A DNA stretch of 64,000 bases from Siderastrea siderea. Taxonomy: Eukaryota; Cnidaria; Anthozoa; Scleractinia; Rhizangiidae. The position numbers and the translations under genes are program-made. The stretch spans positions 38,113,186 through 38,177,185 of the forward strand of contig OZ034968.1 in assembly GCA_964030785.1 (NCBI GenBank), given 5' to 3'. Below are positions 36,542 through 48,067 of this stretch, piece after piece. The notes below the pieces were generated by a model, which saw nothing but the letters and a program-made list of their open reading frames with translations, was not told where the DNA came from and did no database searches. Within the stretch, counting starts at the first letter, position 1. Each line of letters begins with the position of its first letter.

Positions 36542-37432
36542 ATGACTTCGAAAAGAAAACACAGATATTCGACTAACTCCAGTGGTAAAGAAAGTGAATC
36601 ATCCTCACCCATTGACAAACGGTACAGAGCAACAGAAAGTGTGTGGAAAGTTTCTCCAGGCGACGACGACGACGAGGTATTCACATACCATTCCAACATG
36701 TCGACGGACATTGCTGAGAGTCTAAAACTTATATCTCACAAGTTAGAGAAGCTGGATAACTTAGAGATTTTAATCAACAAAACTTTAAGTAAACTCGAAG
36801 CGGTAGAAACTCAAGTCAATCAGCTAACACTCAGGGTAGAAAGTTTGGAATCCAAGAGCCGAGTCTCCGAGAAAGCAATCGGCGAATTGAAAGCAAATGT
36901 GCAGTTTATGTCTGACACCTTCGAAAACCTGAAATCAACTCAAGCAGCGGATAAAGATAGCTCGAAGGCTGAAATAGCACGCCTAAATAAAGAAATGGCA
37001 TATTTGGAAGCGTACTCCCGACGGGAAAATCTACTGTTTGAAGGTATAAACGAACCTTCAGCAGAAGAGGGAAATTACGAAGATACAGCAGCGGTGTTGC
37101 ATGAGTTTATGGCTAATGTCTTAAAGGTTGAGAATCCTAAAGAAATTGAGTTTCAAAGAGTGCACCGCCTGGGCAAGAGAAATGCTAAAGGCCCTAGAGT
37201 GATAATAGCCCGATTTCTTCGATTTAAAGATAGGCAGAGAATCTCAAAGCTTGGAAGATCGCTTCGTCATGAGGTGATACGCATTTATCCAGATTTTCCT
37301 AAATCTATTCAAGATTCAAGGCGCCGCCAAATGCCAAAATTCAAAGCCGCCAAAGAGACAGGTGAGACGGCCTTTTTTCATCCAAGCAAGCCGGATTTAC
37401 TGTATATTAATGGGGAATTTATTCCAGAATAA
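36542..37432 (+). CDS. LINE ORF1 protein (coiled coil + RRM)
   Basis: 296 residues. A basic N-terminus (TSKRKHRYS) leads to a long coiled coil (about 55-150: LISHKLEKLDNLEILINK, VNQLTLRVESLESKSR). Next comes an RRM-like domain (YSRRENLLFEGI, RVHRLGKRNAKGPRVIIARF) and a C-terminal domain (RRRQMPKFKAAKE). This is the L1-type ORF1 nucleic-acid chaperone that coats the LINE RNA. The frame is intact although ORF2 is not. Confidence 0.88.
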   Translation: MTSKRKHRYSTNSSGKESESSSPIDKRYRATESVWKVSPGDDDDEVFTYHSNMSTDIAESLKLISHKLEKLDNLEILINKTLSKLEAVETQVNQLTLRVESLESKSRVSEKAIGELKANVQFMSDTFENLKSTQAADKDSSKAEIARLNKEMAYLEAYSRRENLLFEGINEPSAEEGNYEDTAAVLHEFMANVLKVENPKEIEFQRVHRLGKRNAKGPRVIIARFLRFKDRQRISKLGRSLRHEVIRIYPDFPKSIQDSRRRQMPKFKAAKETGETAFFHPSKPDLLYINGEFIPE

Positions 37433-37793
37433 TATCCTTATGAGACACTGAATTGTCATAACTTTTGTGACCGATTTTCATCTCAAAACACCCTGGAGTA
37501 TTTCTTTTCTTTTTTTTTTTCACATCCAATTACATGATATTTTGAGTTGTTTTGAATTAATCCAACATCTCGCTAGCGGGTAAAGAACGGAGCTCCAGTA
37601 GGAATGTTAGATGGAGTCTTCTTATTTCCATCTTTCATTCTCAGAGGTGGGTTACATGTATTTTTGTTGGTATGTGTACCTTTATTATAATTCTGTCCGT
37701 ACCAATGTCGCATGTTCGTATTTAGATCTTACAAAATTTGCTTTCACATCTTCTATAGAAGAACCAAGTATATATTTATAGAGATTACTTCAT

Positions 37794-37929
37794 GGAAAAT
37801 GCGCGCGTACGATTTTTATTCACGAGTTGAGTAGTGTCAGAAAACGAACGAGTGAGCGTAGCGAACGAGTGAGTTTTCTGATACGTATCAACGAGTGAAT
37901 AAAAATCGTACAAAGCATTTTCCATGCTG
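37794..37929. repeat. Foldback MITE at the Crypton left edge
   Basis: CATGGAAAATGC and GTACGATTTTTATTCACGAG at the left are inverted at the right as GAGTGAATAAAAATCGTAC and GCATTTTCCATG. The centre repeats GAACGAGTGAG. Confidence 0.75.
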
Positions 37930-39668
37930 TAATGTGTTTATTTCATAGGTACTGAGATTTTCTTTTTCGTGTAGTTCTGAGTAGACAAATTTATTTGCAC
38001 AAATAAATTACACTGTAAAACCATTCAAGTGCTCAACAACTGAGTAAATCAAACATCTGCAGCACTCAAAATTTTTCAGTAAAGACAAATGTCTATTAAT
38101 AAAGGAAGCCATGCCAATAACAAAGTTAAGTCAAGAAGATAAGTCACAATTTATTCATCATCAGAGTCACTTTCCAGTTCCAAAGGCCTTACACGTTTCC
38201 ATCGCACCGCTTCGGGGCTTGACGGATTTGTAGAAAGCGTCGGAGACTGATTTAAAGTGTAAATGTTGATGGAGAAATAGCCACCTTGAATAACTGCGCC
38301 ACTGAATAGTGCCATGGACTGCTGCTTACCACCATTCTGAGAGTCGGAGGACGGCGTACAAGCTGTTTCAGAAGAGGACGAAGCTGTGGTACCAGCCATC
38401 ACACTGCTCAGCACTTTTGACATGTGCATTTGTTGCTTCGTTGAAACAGTGCTGTAATTTTCTATGCTCTTCAAATTCTTATGGCCAGATAGTTGTGCAA
38501 TTTGCGTAGGTGGAATGTCGTGTTCACTTAGCGTCTGGATCATTGTCTTTCTGCCGCTGTGATTTCGAAGCCTGTCGTTTTCAATTCCTGCTTTCTGAAC
38601 CATGGTCTTCATTAAACCATTGAGTTTGTTTTTGCCAACAGCACCGGACTTGAACCAGCCTTTTGTTGCGAGCGAGTCCGTCTTCAAACCGTTGTTTACA
38701 GCCAAATAAAAGGGAGCATCATCTTGATTAATTTCCTCAGGTCTCTTCCTGGCAAAACATTTGTAGACCGCGACAGGATCTCTTTCAGTTCCGTCGGTCG
38801 CAAACATTTTCGGCGGTACGGTTCTGACATCGCTGCAGTCTGATCCCGTTCTAGTTTTTGTTTGTCTTTCATTGAACTCCAAGTACTCGACTCCGCTTGC
38901 CGTTTTCTGTAGCTTTACATCTCCCCAGCACATATCACGATGTTCTTGGCACCCACGGAGTTCGAAGTGAAGAGTGTTGTTTAGCCAGCGCGTGTTTAAA
39001 AGTGCCTCGGGACTACACATACCGAGCAAACCCTTCTCGTACAATATTTTCAACTCTTCGCTTGTCAAAGCTACCGACGCTTTGGGTTTATTTCCTTTAC
39101 CTTGCTTCTTTATCTGTTTTTGTTTGGACTGAAGAACTTTCCTGGTTTTCTCAAACACCGAGTCGTTGATTATGCTTACAGAATAGCTCTTTTTCTTCAG
39201 GTGTCTTTCGAAGCTAGCCACTAAACTTTGAAGAGAAGTCGGTTCGTATTCATTGCCATCTTTGGTGCGGACGGAGCTCAACAGCCGGAATATCTTCTAT
39301 TTTTCTGTCTTCGTTCTTCGTTTTCAAAAATCTTTCAAGCAATCTTATATCTCGTTCAGTTTTTTGAGCAGTGTTTTTGTTTTCTTGTTCTAAAATGAAT
39401 TCTTCAACTGAGCAAACAGAAGCAAACCTTCCCTCGGCCATTTTTCAAAGCGCGCGTTATTTTGTGTGCAACGGCTGTCGGATGACGTTTCCTTCAGTAC
39501 GTTCATTCATCACCAGTGAAAGTTCGTCGTTCGCGTTGCTGATTGGACGAACGATATTTTTTCACAGTGAAATTTTGTCGTTCGTGCTCCTGATTGGCTT
39601 CGTTTAAAATCAGTACGAATTTTATTCACCGTGATTTTCGTGGATAAATCTCAGTACCTATGAAATAA
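37925..39668 (-). mobile_element. Crypton-type tyrosine-recombinase transposon
   Basis: The ends are marked by TTTATTTCATAGGTACTGAG (from 37930) and its inverse at 39640-39665. The only gene is the minus-strand tyrosine recombinase. Inverted ends are unusual for Cryptons, and a foldback with related words (ACGA-TTTTATTCAC) lies on the left, so the exact borders are uncertain. Confidence 0.65.
38151..39441 (-). pseudogene. Crypton tyrosine recombinase (DUF3504), frameshifted
   Basis: The main frame (39281-38151) holds the catalytic pattern: Arg in FELRGCQEHRDM, Lys in RQTKTRTG, H-x-x-R in LRNHSGRKT, GH in QLSGHKN and the nucleophile Tyr in IENYST. The N-terminal part continues in another frame (39441-39250, SVEEFILEQENKNTAQKTE), and the two overlap around 39250-39281, showing a small frameshift. 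Animal ZMYM2/QRICH1/KCTD1 domains derive from this family. The C-terminal tail is Ser/Thr-rich with an acidic end. Confidence 0.88.
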
Positions 39669-39765
39669 ATTACGGTTCTTAATTTCTTCGATCCTTAGCT
39701 TACTCGGAACGGTTAAACTTAACCGGTTTGGAAATCGTTGTTTACGTAAGCTGAATTCTGGTAGG

Positions 39766-42700
39766 TAATTTGAAAATTGTTTCTCTCAATGTAAGAGGAT
39801 AAGAGGCATCAGTAATTTTAAGAAGAGACGCACAATTTTCACCTGGTGTCGCCGAAAGAATGTAGATGTAATTTTCCTACAAGAAACACACTCGGTTTTA
39901 GCGTCTGAAAAACAATGGAAAAATGAATGGGGTGGTAAAATGCTTTTTTCACATGGTAGTCCCAACTCATGTGGGACCGCAACTCTGATAAGTAACAAAG
40001 CTAATTTGACGGAACTTTCTACAACTGCAGACCCCTTGGGGCGCTTTATTATCCCAAAAGTTCAAGTTGATGATAAAGTGTATGTACTCGTGAACATTTA
40101 CGCACCAAACAAAGATAAAGACTCGACCTTTTTTTTTAGAAAATTGCACACTTTGCTTCAAATCGAAAGTTTAGATTCTGAAGAAAACATTATTCTAGGT
40201 GGAGACTTCAATTGTCCTTTAAACCCAATTCTAGACAAGCGAGGTGGAATAATGATCCCAAGGAAATCGGTCGTGGAGAGTATAGAAACCTTGCAAAACG
40301 AGTTAGATCTTGTTGATATTTGGAGGGTTAAACATCCTCTGACAAAAAGTTACACGTGGAGCCAAAAGTCCCCCACAATATTATGTCGTTTAGATTTCTG
40401 GCTAATTTCTAATAATCTCTGCGATTTTGTCGACTCAACTGATATTATTCCTGCAATAAGAACTGATCACGCGGCTATTAGCATAGTCTTCGGTAGAATT
40501 GGAGAAGCAAAAGGCCCTGGAATGTGGAAAATGAATGCTTCTCTGTTAGGTGATGAAGAATACTTAAATTATTTGGGTGCCAATATACCTCGATATGGAC
40601 GTCTGAGGGTGAAAATCAATTAACTGACAAACGCTGCGTTTGGGATTGGCTCAAAGACAATATCAGAATGCACGCAATTAAATACTCTAAAGAGAAGGCC
40701 AAGAAAAGAAACCAAAAAGAAAAGTTGTTTCAACAAGAATATGAAGAAGCAACCACGCTTTTTGAAAACAATCCTAATGATTCAAATAGATCGCGTTTAA
40801 ATGAAATCAAAGAGAAGTTGGAATTGCTTTATGAAGAGAAAACAAATGGAATCATCGTACGTGCGAGAGCCGGCTGGCATGAGTACGGTGAACGAAGTAC
40901 TAAATACTTTCTGAATTTGGAAAAGAGAAACCATGTCAAAAACATATTAGAAAGTTGTCAATAAGCGGTGTTATAACAACGGATCCATATCGTATACTAT
41001 CAGAACAAAAGAAATTTTATCAGAACTTATACCAAACAAAATTAACAGACTCTGATTGTGTAAAGTCGTTTCTAAATGATTTGAACATTCCCCAATTATC
41101 TGAAGAACAAAAGCAATCATGCGAAGGCGGAATTACAGCTGAAGAATGTAGCGAGATTTTGGAAACTTTTCAGAATAATAAGTCTCCGGGAAACGATGGA
41201 ATACCAATTGAATTTTTTAAGAAATGCTGGAATCTTATTTGCGAACCGTTTATTAATTGTGTAAATGAGTGCTTTAAAAAGGAAGAAATGTCCAATTCCC
41301 AGAGACAAGCTGTCATTACTTTGATTGAAAAAAAGGTAAAGATCGTACGTGTATAGAAAATTGGAGGCCTATCTCTCTCGTCAATGTAGATGCTAAAATA
41401 ATCTCGAAAGTAATTGCCACAAGAATAAAAAATATTCTGCCGCATATCATTCATTGCAATCAAAGCGGTTACGTTAAAGAACGCTACATCGGTGAAACGA
41501 TCAGGTCTATTTTTGACGTCATGGATTTTACAGAAAAGAATAATATACCTGGCCTGTTGATATTTATTGACTTCCAAAAAGCCTTCGATTCTTTAGAGTG
41601 GAATTTCTTGTTTCATTGTCTGGATGCATTCAATTTCGGTCCCGAATTCAAATGTTGGATAAAGACTTTTTATAAGAATATTCAAAGTTGTGTGATTAAT
41701 AACGGCCTGTCTTCAGAATATTTTTATCTCACTCGCGGTGTCAGACAAGGTGACCCTTTGTCACCTTATCTTTTTCTTCTAGCTGTAGAGATATTAGCAA
41801 TTGCGGTAAGAGATAATGTGGAAATAAAAGGGATTGCAATTGAACAACAGGAAACTAAACTTCTCCAATACGCTGATGACACAACTGCAGTTCTTTCTAA
41901 TATAGAATCGGCACATAGACTCTTTCAGCTGTTAGACGAATTTAAAAAGTTGTCAGGTTTGAAAATAAATAGATCAAAGACGGAGGGGATGTGGATAGGC
42001 ACGCTGAAAGATAGTGAAATGAAACCCCTCGGTATTAAATGGCCTCAAGATCCAATAAAAGCCCTCGGAGTCTTCTTCTCATATGACAAAAAATTGCTCT
42101 ATCTGAAAAACTTCTCCGACAAGCTTGACGACATAAAAAAGTTGATCAATATTTTTTCGTCCAGGGGGCTATCTCTCTACGGAAAAGTTACCATAATTAA
42201 AACTCTGCTCCTTCCAAAAATTGTATACCTATCCTCTGTGTTGCCTACACCCAAAAATATTATTAAAGAACTGAACCGTTTGATTTACAAGTTTTTATGG
42301 AACGGTAAAGATAAAGTGACCAGAGTATCTGTAATTAATAATTATGAAGGTGGAGGTCTTCACATGGTTGATATTGAAAGCATGATTAAATCTCTCCGCC
42401 TCTCCTGGCTCAAAAGAATTTTTGGTGAAAACTCGGGAGCATGGAAAAATTACTTAAACTATCTCTTAAAAGAAACAGGTGGCTTGGCTCTTTTCAGTTG
42501 TAACTACAACACTAAAGATCTCAATACTAATTCGCAGTTCTACTTAGAACTATTGGAATGGTGGTCTCAGTTTCGCGAGGACAATGCAGTTGACAACAGA
42601 TGGCAATACATTTTTTGGAATAACCGGGAAATCAGAATCAATAATAAACCAGTATTTTATAAAAAGTATTTTCACTATGGAATCCAAACTACAAGAGACC

Positions 42701-43482
42701 TTCGATTTGACCTCAATAATATCGATTCTTACAAATTAGTTGAAAGACACTTAGAAAAGACCAACTTTCTGGAATGGACTGGTTTGCGTCATTCAATTCC
42801 CCCTAACCTACGAAATCCCAATCTAGATTACGTGTATCCATTCCAATTCCAAAACCCATCTTTTAATTTGGTCAGTGACCTTTTTGACGTAACCAAAAGG
42901 AAATCAAAAGATTACTATTCTCTGTTAGTACTTAAGAAGGCACGTCTTCCTAATCTCGCGCAAAAATTGAAAAGTGACCTAAACTTATCAGACGAAGCAT
43001 TGAAAAATGCTTTTTTACTCCCCCATTCTGCCACTTTTGAGCCATATGTAAAGGCTTTTCAGTACAAAGTGTTGAATTTCATACTCTACACAAATTCAAA
43101 ATTACATAAAATTGGTTACATTTCAGACAATCTGTGTTCTTTCTGCAAGCAGGAATCAGAAACATTGCAGCATTTCTTTTATGATTGTTCACACTCAACT
43201 TCTTTTTGGAAAGATTTCGAGTCCTATTATCTGACTTGGACAAGTCAACAAATACATCTTAATTGGAAAGAAGTTTTAATTGGTGTTCTAACACCAGGAT
43301 GCCTCTTACTTAACTACCTGTTACTCCTAGGAAAAATATATTTATGGGATTGTAGAAGAAATAAAGAACTTCCAAACGTACGTGGCTTTAAATTTAAAGT
43401 TAATTTAAAATATGAAACTGAAAAGTACATTTGTACGAAAAATAACAATTTAGATAAATTTAGAGAAAAATGGATATTGTAA
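39766..43482 (+). pseudogene. LINE ORF2: AP endonuclease + reverse transcriptase, broken
   Basis: Pieces in several frames: the endonuclease start (KIVSLNVRG, about 39772) is followed by a frameshift near 39800, then FLQETHS, GGDFNCPL (near 40201), RLDFWLIS and DHAAISIV. After breaks near 40550-40620, 40960 and 41340 the reverse transcriptase runs from 41521 to 43482 with FIDFQKAFDS, GVRQGDPLSPYLF and the catalytic QYADDT (near 41870). It ends with the Cys-His segment CSFCKQESETLQHFFYDC. Motifs and layout fit the L1/Tx1 clade. Confidence 0.88.
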
Positions 43483-43569
43483 CTCTATTATAGATCTATT
43501 TATTTTATAAAGATATATTCACACATTGTAAGGCTAAAACGGATATGCAATAATGTAATGTTTTTTATG

Positions 43570-43601
43570 TGTAAGAGTGAGAGTGCGTTAATAGTGTTAC
43601 T

Positions 43602-43639
<38 letters not shown>

Positions 43640-43700
43640 AAGTTAATGTTGTTATTGTGAGAGTGAGAGTGAGTTATTGTTACTGAGTGTTAGAGTGAGT
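43570..43700. repeat. GAGAGT/GAGTGA microsatellite LINE tail
   Basis: Tandem GAGAGT and GAGTGA units interspersed with TTACTGT occupy the 3' untranslated end before the A-rich terminus. Confidence 0.85.
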
Positions 43701-43764
43701 TAATATGCTATGTATGTATGTAACTGTATATGTGAAATATGCAAATAAATTTAATATAAAAAAA

Positions 43765-43779
43765 ATGACATCCCGATGT
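43765..43779. repeat. Right target duplication of the L1/Tx1 LINE
   Basis: ATGACATCCCGATGT, identical to 35503-35517. Confidence 0.9.
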
Positions 43780-45480
43780 CCTCGTATTTCTGCATTGTCC
43801 TTCTCCACGACATCTTTGGTCTGCCCTTCCTCCCAGCCTCTTGAGGGTTCCACTCAAGGGACTGGCGAGTGATGTTGGTTACAGGTGTGGACAATCCACC
43901 TCCATTTCCCTCTCCGGATGGTGACTTCAATTCTCTCTTGATTGGTACCCTGTAAGTCCTCATTTGAGATCCTCCTTTGCCAACAGACTCCCAGGATGTA
44001 CCGGAGCCTGCGACTGATGAAGGCCTGAAGTTCGGCGATGATCCTCTTAGTCAGTCTCCAAGTCTCAGATCCCCACAGGAGGACGGACTTGACGTTGGAA
44101 TTGAAAATCCTTAGCTTTGTCCACAGAGGGATACACTTGGATCTCCAGACGGGTCTCAGAATGCAGAGAGCAACTTGCCCCTTCCTGCACCTAGCCTGTT
44201 CCAGGCTCTCAGATAGTTGGGACGGCATGAAAATTAGAAAGGGAACGCGAAAATACGGCGCGCGGCCCCTTCCCTTTTTTTCGCGCTCTTTTTCTCAATT
44301 CACGCTTTCCCCACTATCTCGGAGCCTGGAACAGGCTATCCTGCACCTGGCTTCAACATCTGCTTCGGTGCCGCCGGTGGCGGTTATGAGGCTACCAAGG
44401 TACGTGAAGGCCGTGACCTGCTCAAGGGCCTCGCCTCCACAAGTGATGGCTCCCGTGTTTGCCGGGGACCGAATCCTCATCTCCTTGGTGTTGGATGCAT
44501 TCACTTTGAGCCCAGCCATGGCAGCCTGCTCCTGAAGTGCCTCTAGCTTCTGTCTCATGTGTGTGATCTTCTGACTCAGCAAAACCAGATCGTCAGCGTA
44601 CCCAGGTCTTCAAGCGTCTGGGGCAATGTGAACTGGATCCCGGACTTGTTGTCTCCAAAGGCCTGTCGGACTACCCAATCCAGCACAACAAGGAAGAGAA
44701 GGGGGCTTAGTAAGCAGCCCCGACGGACCCCCGTCTTCATGTCAAAGGGCTCTGTCATGTCTCCTTCGTGCAGGAACGCTCGCTTGGAAACCCTTGTTAA
44801 AGACCTGGATCATCTTGACGATCTTCTCCGGATCCCCATAGTGTCTCAAGATCTTCCAGAGCGTGTCCCAATAGATCTACGGAATCAAAGGCCTCGAAGT
44901 CGACGACGACCATGTACAGCCCGGTGTTCCACGCTAAGGTCTGCTCCACGATAATCATCAGGGTTGCCATTTGGTCGCAGCAGGATCGCTCCTTGCGAAA
45001 TTCTGCTTGTTCGTCCCGGAGTCTGTCGTCAAGAGCATCCTTCATCCTCTGCAGGATAATCCTGCAGAGTACCTTGCTGGCAATCGCCAGGAGCATGATG
45101 CCCCTCCAGTTCTTGCAAAGGCTCAAGTCGCCCTTCTTGGGAAGCTTCCAGTCTTGAGGGATTTCCTCCACATTCCACATCTTGTTCAGCAGAGAGTGGA
45201 GGACCTTGGCCGAGACCAAGCCTCCTTCCTTCCAGGCTTCTGGTTGGATGTTTTCAAGGCCTTCTTGACTTCTGCCATGGTTATTGCCCGTTTGGATAGC
45301 CAGCGGAGGTCCTTCAGTCAAATCCGGTGGGTTCTCTGGTGCCGGCCTGTTCAGTATTTCCTGAAAGTGTTCCTTCCATCGGTTGAGCTGGTCATCTCTC
45401 CTGGGCAGGACCACCCCATTCTTGTCCTTGACTGGTATACTCTGAAAGTTTCTTTTCCCACTAAGCAGCCTCGTAGTATC
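43780..45480 (-). pseudogene. RTE-like LINE reverse transcriptase, minus strand, broken
   Basis: Minus-strand pieces in several frames read, from the N-terminal side: LNRWKEHFQEILNRPAPE (near 45390), IPQDWKLP, VVDFEAFDSVD (motif A), MKTGVRRGCLLSPLLF (motif B), AFTYLGSLI and, further left, SVLLWGSETWRLTK and RRGKWRWIVHT. The C-terminus continues at 35517-35414 across the L1/Tx1 insertion. A MITE (44193-44339) interrupts it. Motifs fit RTE-type elements; the clade is not certain. Confidence 0.82.
44193..44339. repeat. MITE, GTTCCAGGC-TCAGATAG family, copy 2
   Basis: AGCCTGTTCCAGGCTCTCAG is inverted at the right end. An exact 9-bp duplication CCTGCACCT (44184-44192 and 44340-44348) proves insertion into the RTE-like LINE. 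Nine-base duplications suggest a Mutator-like family. Same family as 13043-13149. Confidence 0.9.
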
Positions 45481-45565
45481 GTATACTATCGTACACGTTC
45501 GTTCCGCTGCTTCCTCCGCTTCTCGGGCAATGTCATCGATTCTCTTCCTCTTGTTTCGCCTGCCA

Positions 45566-45592
45566 CAGACAGGGAGGGGGGGGGGGGGGGGG
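45566..45592. repeat. Poly-G tract
   Basis: A run of more than 20 G with one A, at the probable 5' truncation point of the RTE-like LINE. Confidence 0.85.
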
Positions 45593-47160
45593 AGGCTACA
45601 TAAATATATGCAAGCATATTACGGAGCTTTGTTATGCAAAGGGGGTAAGGGGGGCAGAGTAAGGAGAAAATGTGCTTGACAAAGGGGAGGGTCAGAAGAA
45701 TTTGAACATGGCCTCCCTCTATTTGAATCAGCCCTCCTCCCTCTAAAAAATGATTGGTCCATAAAAGTAAGTGCCCAGGGCCCAGGGGGTTCTCCGCCCG
45801 TCTGGAAAACTTTTGATCGTACATATTTCGCACGTTTTAGATGCCTATCGCCTCAACTATCTACCCCTGGGTCTCTGAGGATGCAAAATTTAGGTGCCGC
45901 AGCAAAAATTAAATGGGTTCAATTTTACAATCATTTACAAATTTCTATTGTTTCAATATCCATGGGATAATATCTCAGTGAAAAGCGGGACTCCCGGGAA
46001 TTTTTTCTTTCGGATTAGGAAAAGTGGGAGTTCCTGAATATCATGTCCAAGTATCAACGCAAAAGCTCTTGCAGAAACGAAGAAAATCGCTCATGAATAT
46101 CAACACAATAAATGTTTGTTAACGAGCAAAATTGGGACATTGAGAAAAGTTGAACTGGGCCAGTTTTTCTCAGCTGCATTAGATCGAAAGGGAGTGCGTG
46201 AATATTTTTTGTGTCAGTGCAGGAGATTGAGCAAGAACGAAGAAAATGGCCAATGAATATTCAAACAATAGAAATTTGCTAATGAGCAAAATTGACGTAC
46301 CGTATGGGTCAGTTTCATCTTTAAAAAAATCCTTCAACCGTGCAGAAGAGCATACGGAAACGCTTGCTGTGTTTTGAAAAGCGTTCATGAAGCGTGTGTT
46401 CAGTTTCACCGATGTCTTGTTCTTAAAGTTTCATGCTTAGAAACTCCTTTGTTTTGTAGATACAGTGTGTGAATTATTGTCCTCAAAAGCGGCCGGAAAA
46501 GTTGCAGGGTTTTCGGACCATTTAACGCAAATGAATGAAAGTCGCGCGGGAACTGGCCGCGGGAAGGTCGCGGGGACGCGGGACTGGAAGTCAAGTCGTT
46601 CCAATCCTTCCCAATGGAAACACGGTCGTTCGCTTTCTCGATATCCCGTGACAATCACTTGATGAATACCTGAGTCTTGGACTTCGTTCTATGTTGGAGG
46701 TAAGGGAGCGTTTGCGAAAGAAACTAATAGTACTCTTATTTCAAAAGTAAGCAACTGATTTCTTCTTTTGTCTTAAAACTTCTTCTGAATCCGTGGGAAC
46801 TAGATTCGTATGCATTTCAACAATAAGCCAGCCTATTTTAAAAGCTTTAAGCTTAATATAACTTAAGACGTAATAAGTATATATGTAAGCTTAATTTCTC
46901 TGTCATTCAGTTTTAATTTTTCATAGTCCAGTAGCACCTCGTTTTCATAAATGATGGCTGCTTACTACTTAAGGGAGCTTTGTATGGCTTGCTGTTTTTC
47001 ATCACATTTACTGAAGGCTCAACTACAGAATACTAGGCCACTTATTTGCACAGCAAATAATGTTACGTAAATGAGGTGAACTGAAGAGGATTGAAGTCAG
47101 ACCAGTTTAATTTGCTATTGGTTGTGAGGTCTGCAAAGTCACTCCAAATTTAAGTGAAGT
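45593..47160. other. Repeat-rich host DNA, two dispersed-repeat copies, no gene
   Basis: About 46040-46140 and 46210-46290 share words with 13400-13590 (GCAGAAACGAAGAAAAT-GC, AACGAGCAAAATTG). Overlapping open frames at 46406-46662 on both strands have no recognisable domain. Confidence 0.45.
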
Positions 47161-47165
47161 ATTTA

Positions 47166-47345
47166 AGGAATAGAAAATGGCGTGTGTCTGCTTAGACAAC
47201 CTGATGCAAACATTTATAGACGAAAGTGAATACGAACTCCAGCCATGGGGGAGGTTTTGAATAATAACTTCCTAATTCTTCCAAAGTCCCTCTTGTGTTT
47301 GCGTCAGGTTATGTAGGCACAAAGGGACCATTTTCTATTCCTTTT
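47166..47345. repeat. Foldback MITE
   Basis: GGAATAGAAAATGG with AACCTGATGCAAAC at the left mirrors GTTTGCGTCAGGTT and CCATTTTCTATTCC at the right. Confidence 0.75.
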
Positions 47346-48065
47346 GTTTGGTTGTAAATTAAAATATAGACACGTTATCTAACGTCATATCCGTAATTAC
47401 ATAACCCTAGCTAAAAATATGGGTATAATTATCTGATTATGTAACCAATCAGAGTATGTATCATATTATATACTTGCCAACTCTCACGCTTTAGGTGAGA
47501 GTCTCACGCCTGTGTATCAGAAACTTTGATCTCCTGCTTGCCGACCAATTTCTTGCACCTGGTGGAAAAATTTGTCTGAGCTATTTCAGCCTTCACTGAC
47601 TCATTTTCCAAAACTACATAAAGTTATGTACATAACAAAAGTAAAATAAACTCGAGCCAAGGCGAGAAAAGAAAAGTCCATGTGGATGATCGTACTTTCC
47701 CAAAATCTCCGATTTGAGAAGTCCCTATGGGGCATTATCATTTTCTTGAGAACTTTGGAACTTTTCGGAATGCTTTTGGAAATCTTCAGACATCTTCAGA
47801 TACAATGTATGATCGGGTCCTCTACCAAAAAATCGTGGCACTCTCAGGATAAAAATCTCACGCTTTTGACTCAAAAAAGCTGGCAAGTATAGTATTACCA
47901 AACTTTAAAAAGTCCTATTAAGTTGTATCACGTAGTGTAACTGTTTAGGCTAAAAGCATTTTTTGGCTTTCAAATTCTGCACAAAATGATCCTCTAGATA
48001 TGGATTCAGCTTAAGTCAATTCCTCAGTCATATTAAACTGCCTAAATTGAACAGTACTTTCCAAA
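47346..48065. other. Unassigned AT-rich host DNA
   Basis: No exon, RNA gene or inverted repeat of note; the 70-codon frame at 47680-47892 has no recognisable domain. Confidence 0.4.
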
Positions 48066-48067
48066 AG

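Larger units (their letters stand above)
35518..43764 (+). mobile_element. L1/Tx1-clade LINE with nested insertions
   Basis: Bounded by a 15-bp direct repeat. It contains an RRM-type ORF1 (36542-37432), a broken endonuclease/reverse-transcriptase ORF2 (39766-43482), and a 3' tail of GAGAGT repeats ending in an A-run just before the right duplication. A Harbinger-like MITE (35606-36539) sits directly before ORF1, and a foldback plus Crypton (37794-39668) sits between ORF1 and ORF2. Several frameshifts in ORF2 show the copy is dead. Confidence 0.88.

Noticed and set aside
43570..43700. GAGAGT array considered as a CRISPR-like or satellite array
   Set aside because: Simple microsatellite at a LINE 3' end, without spacers.
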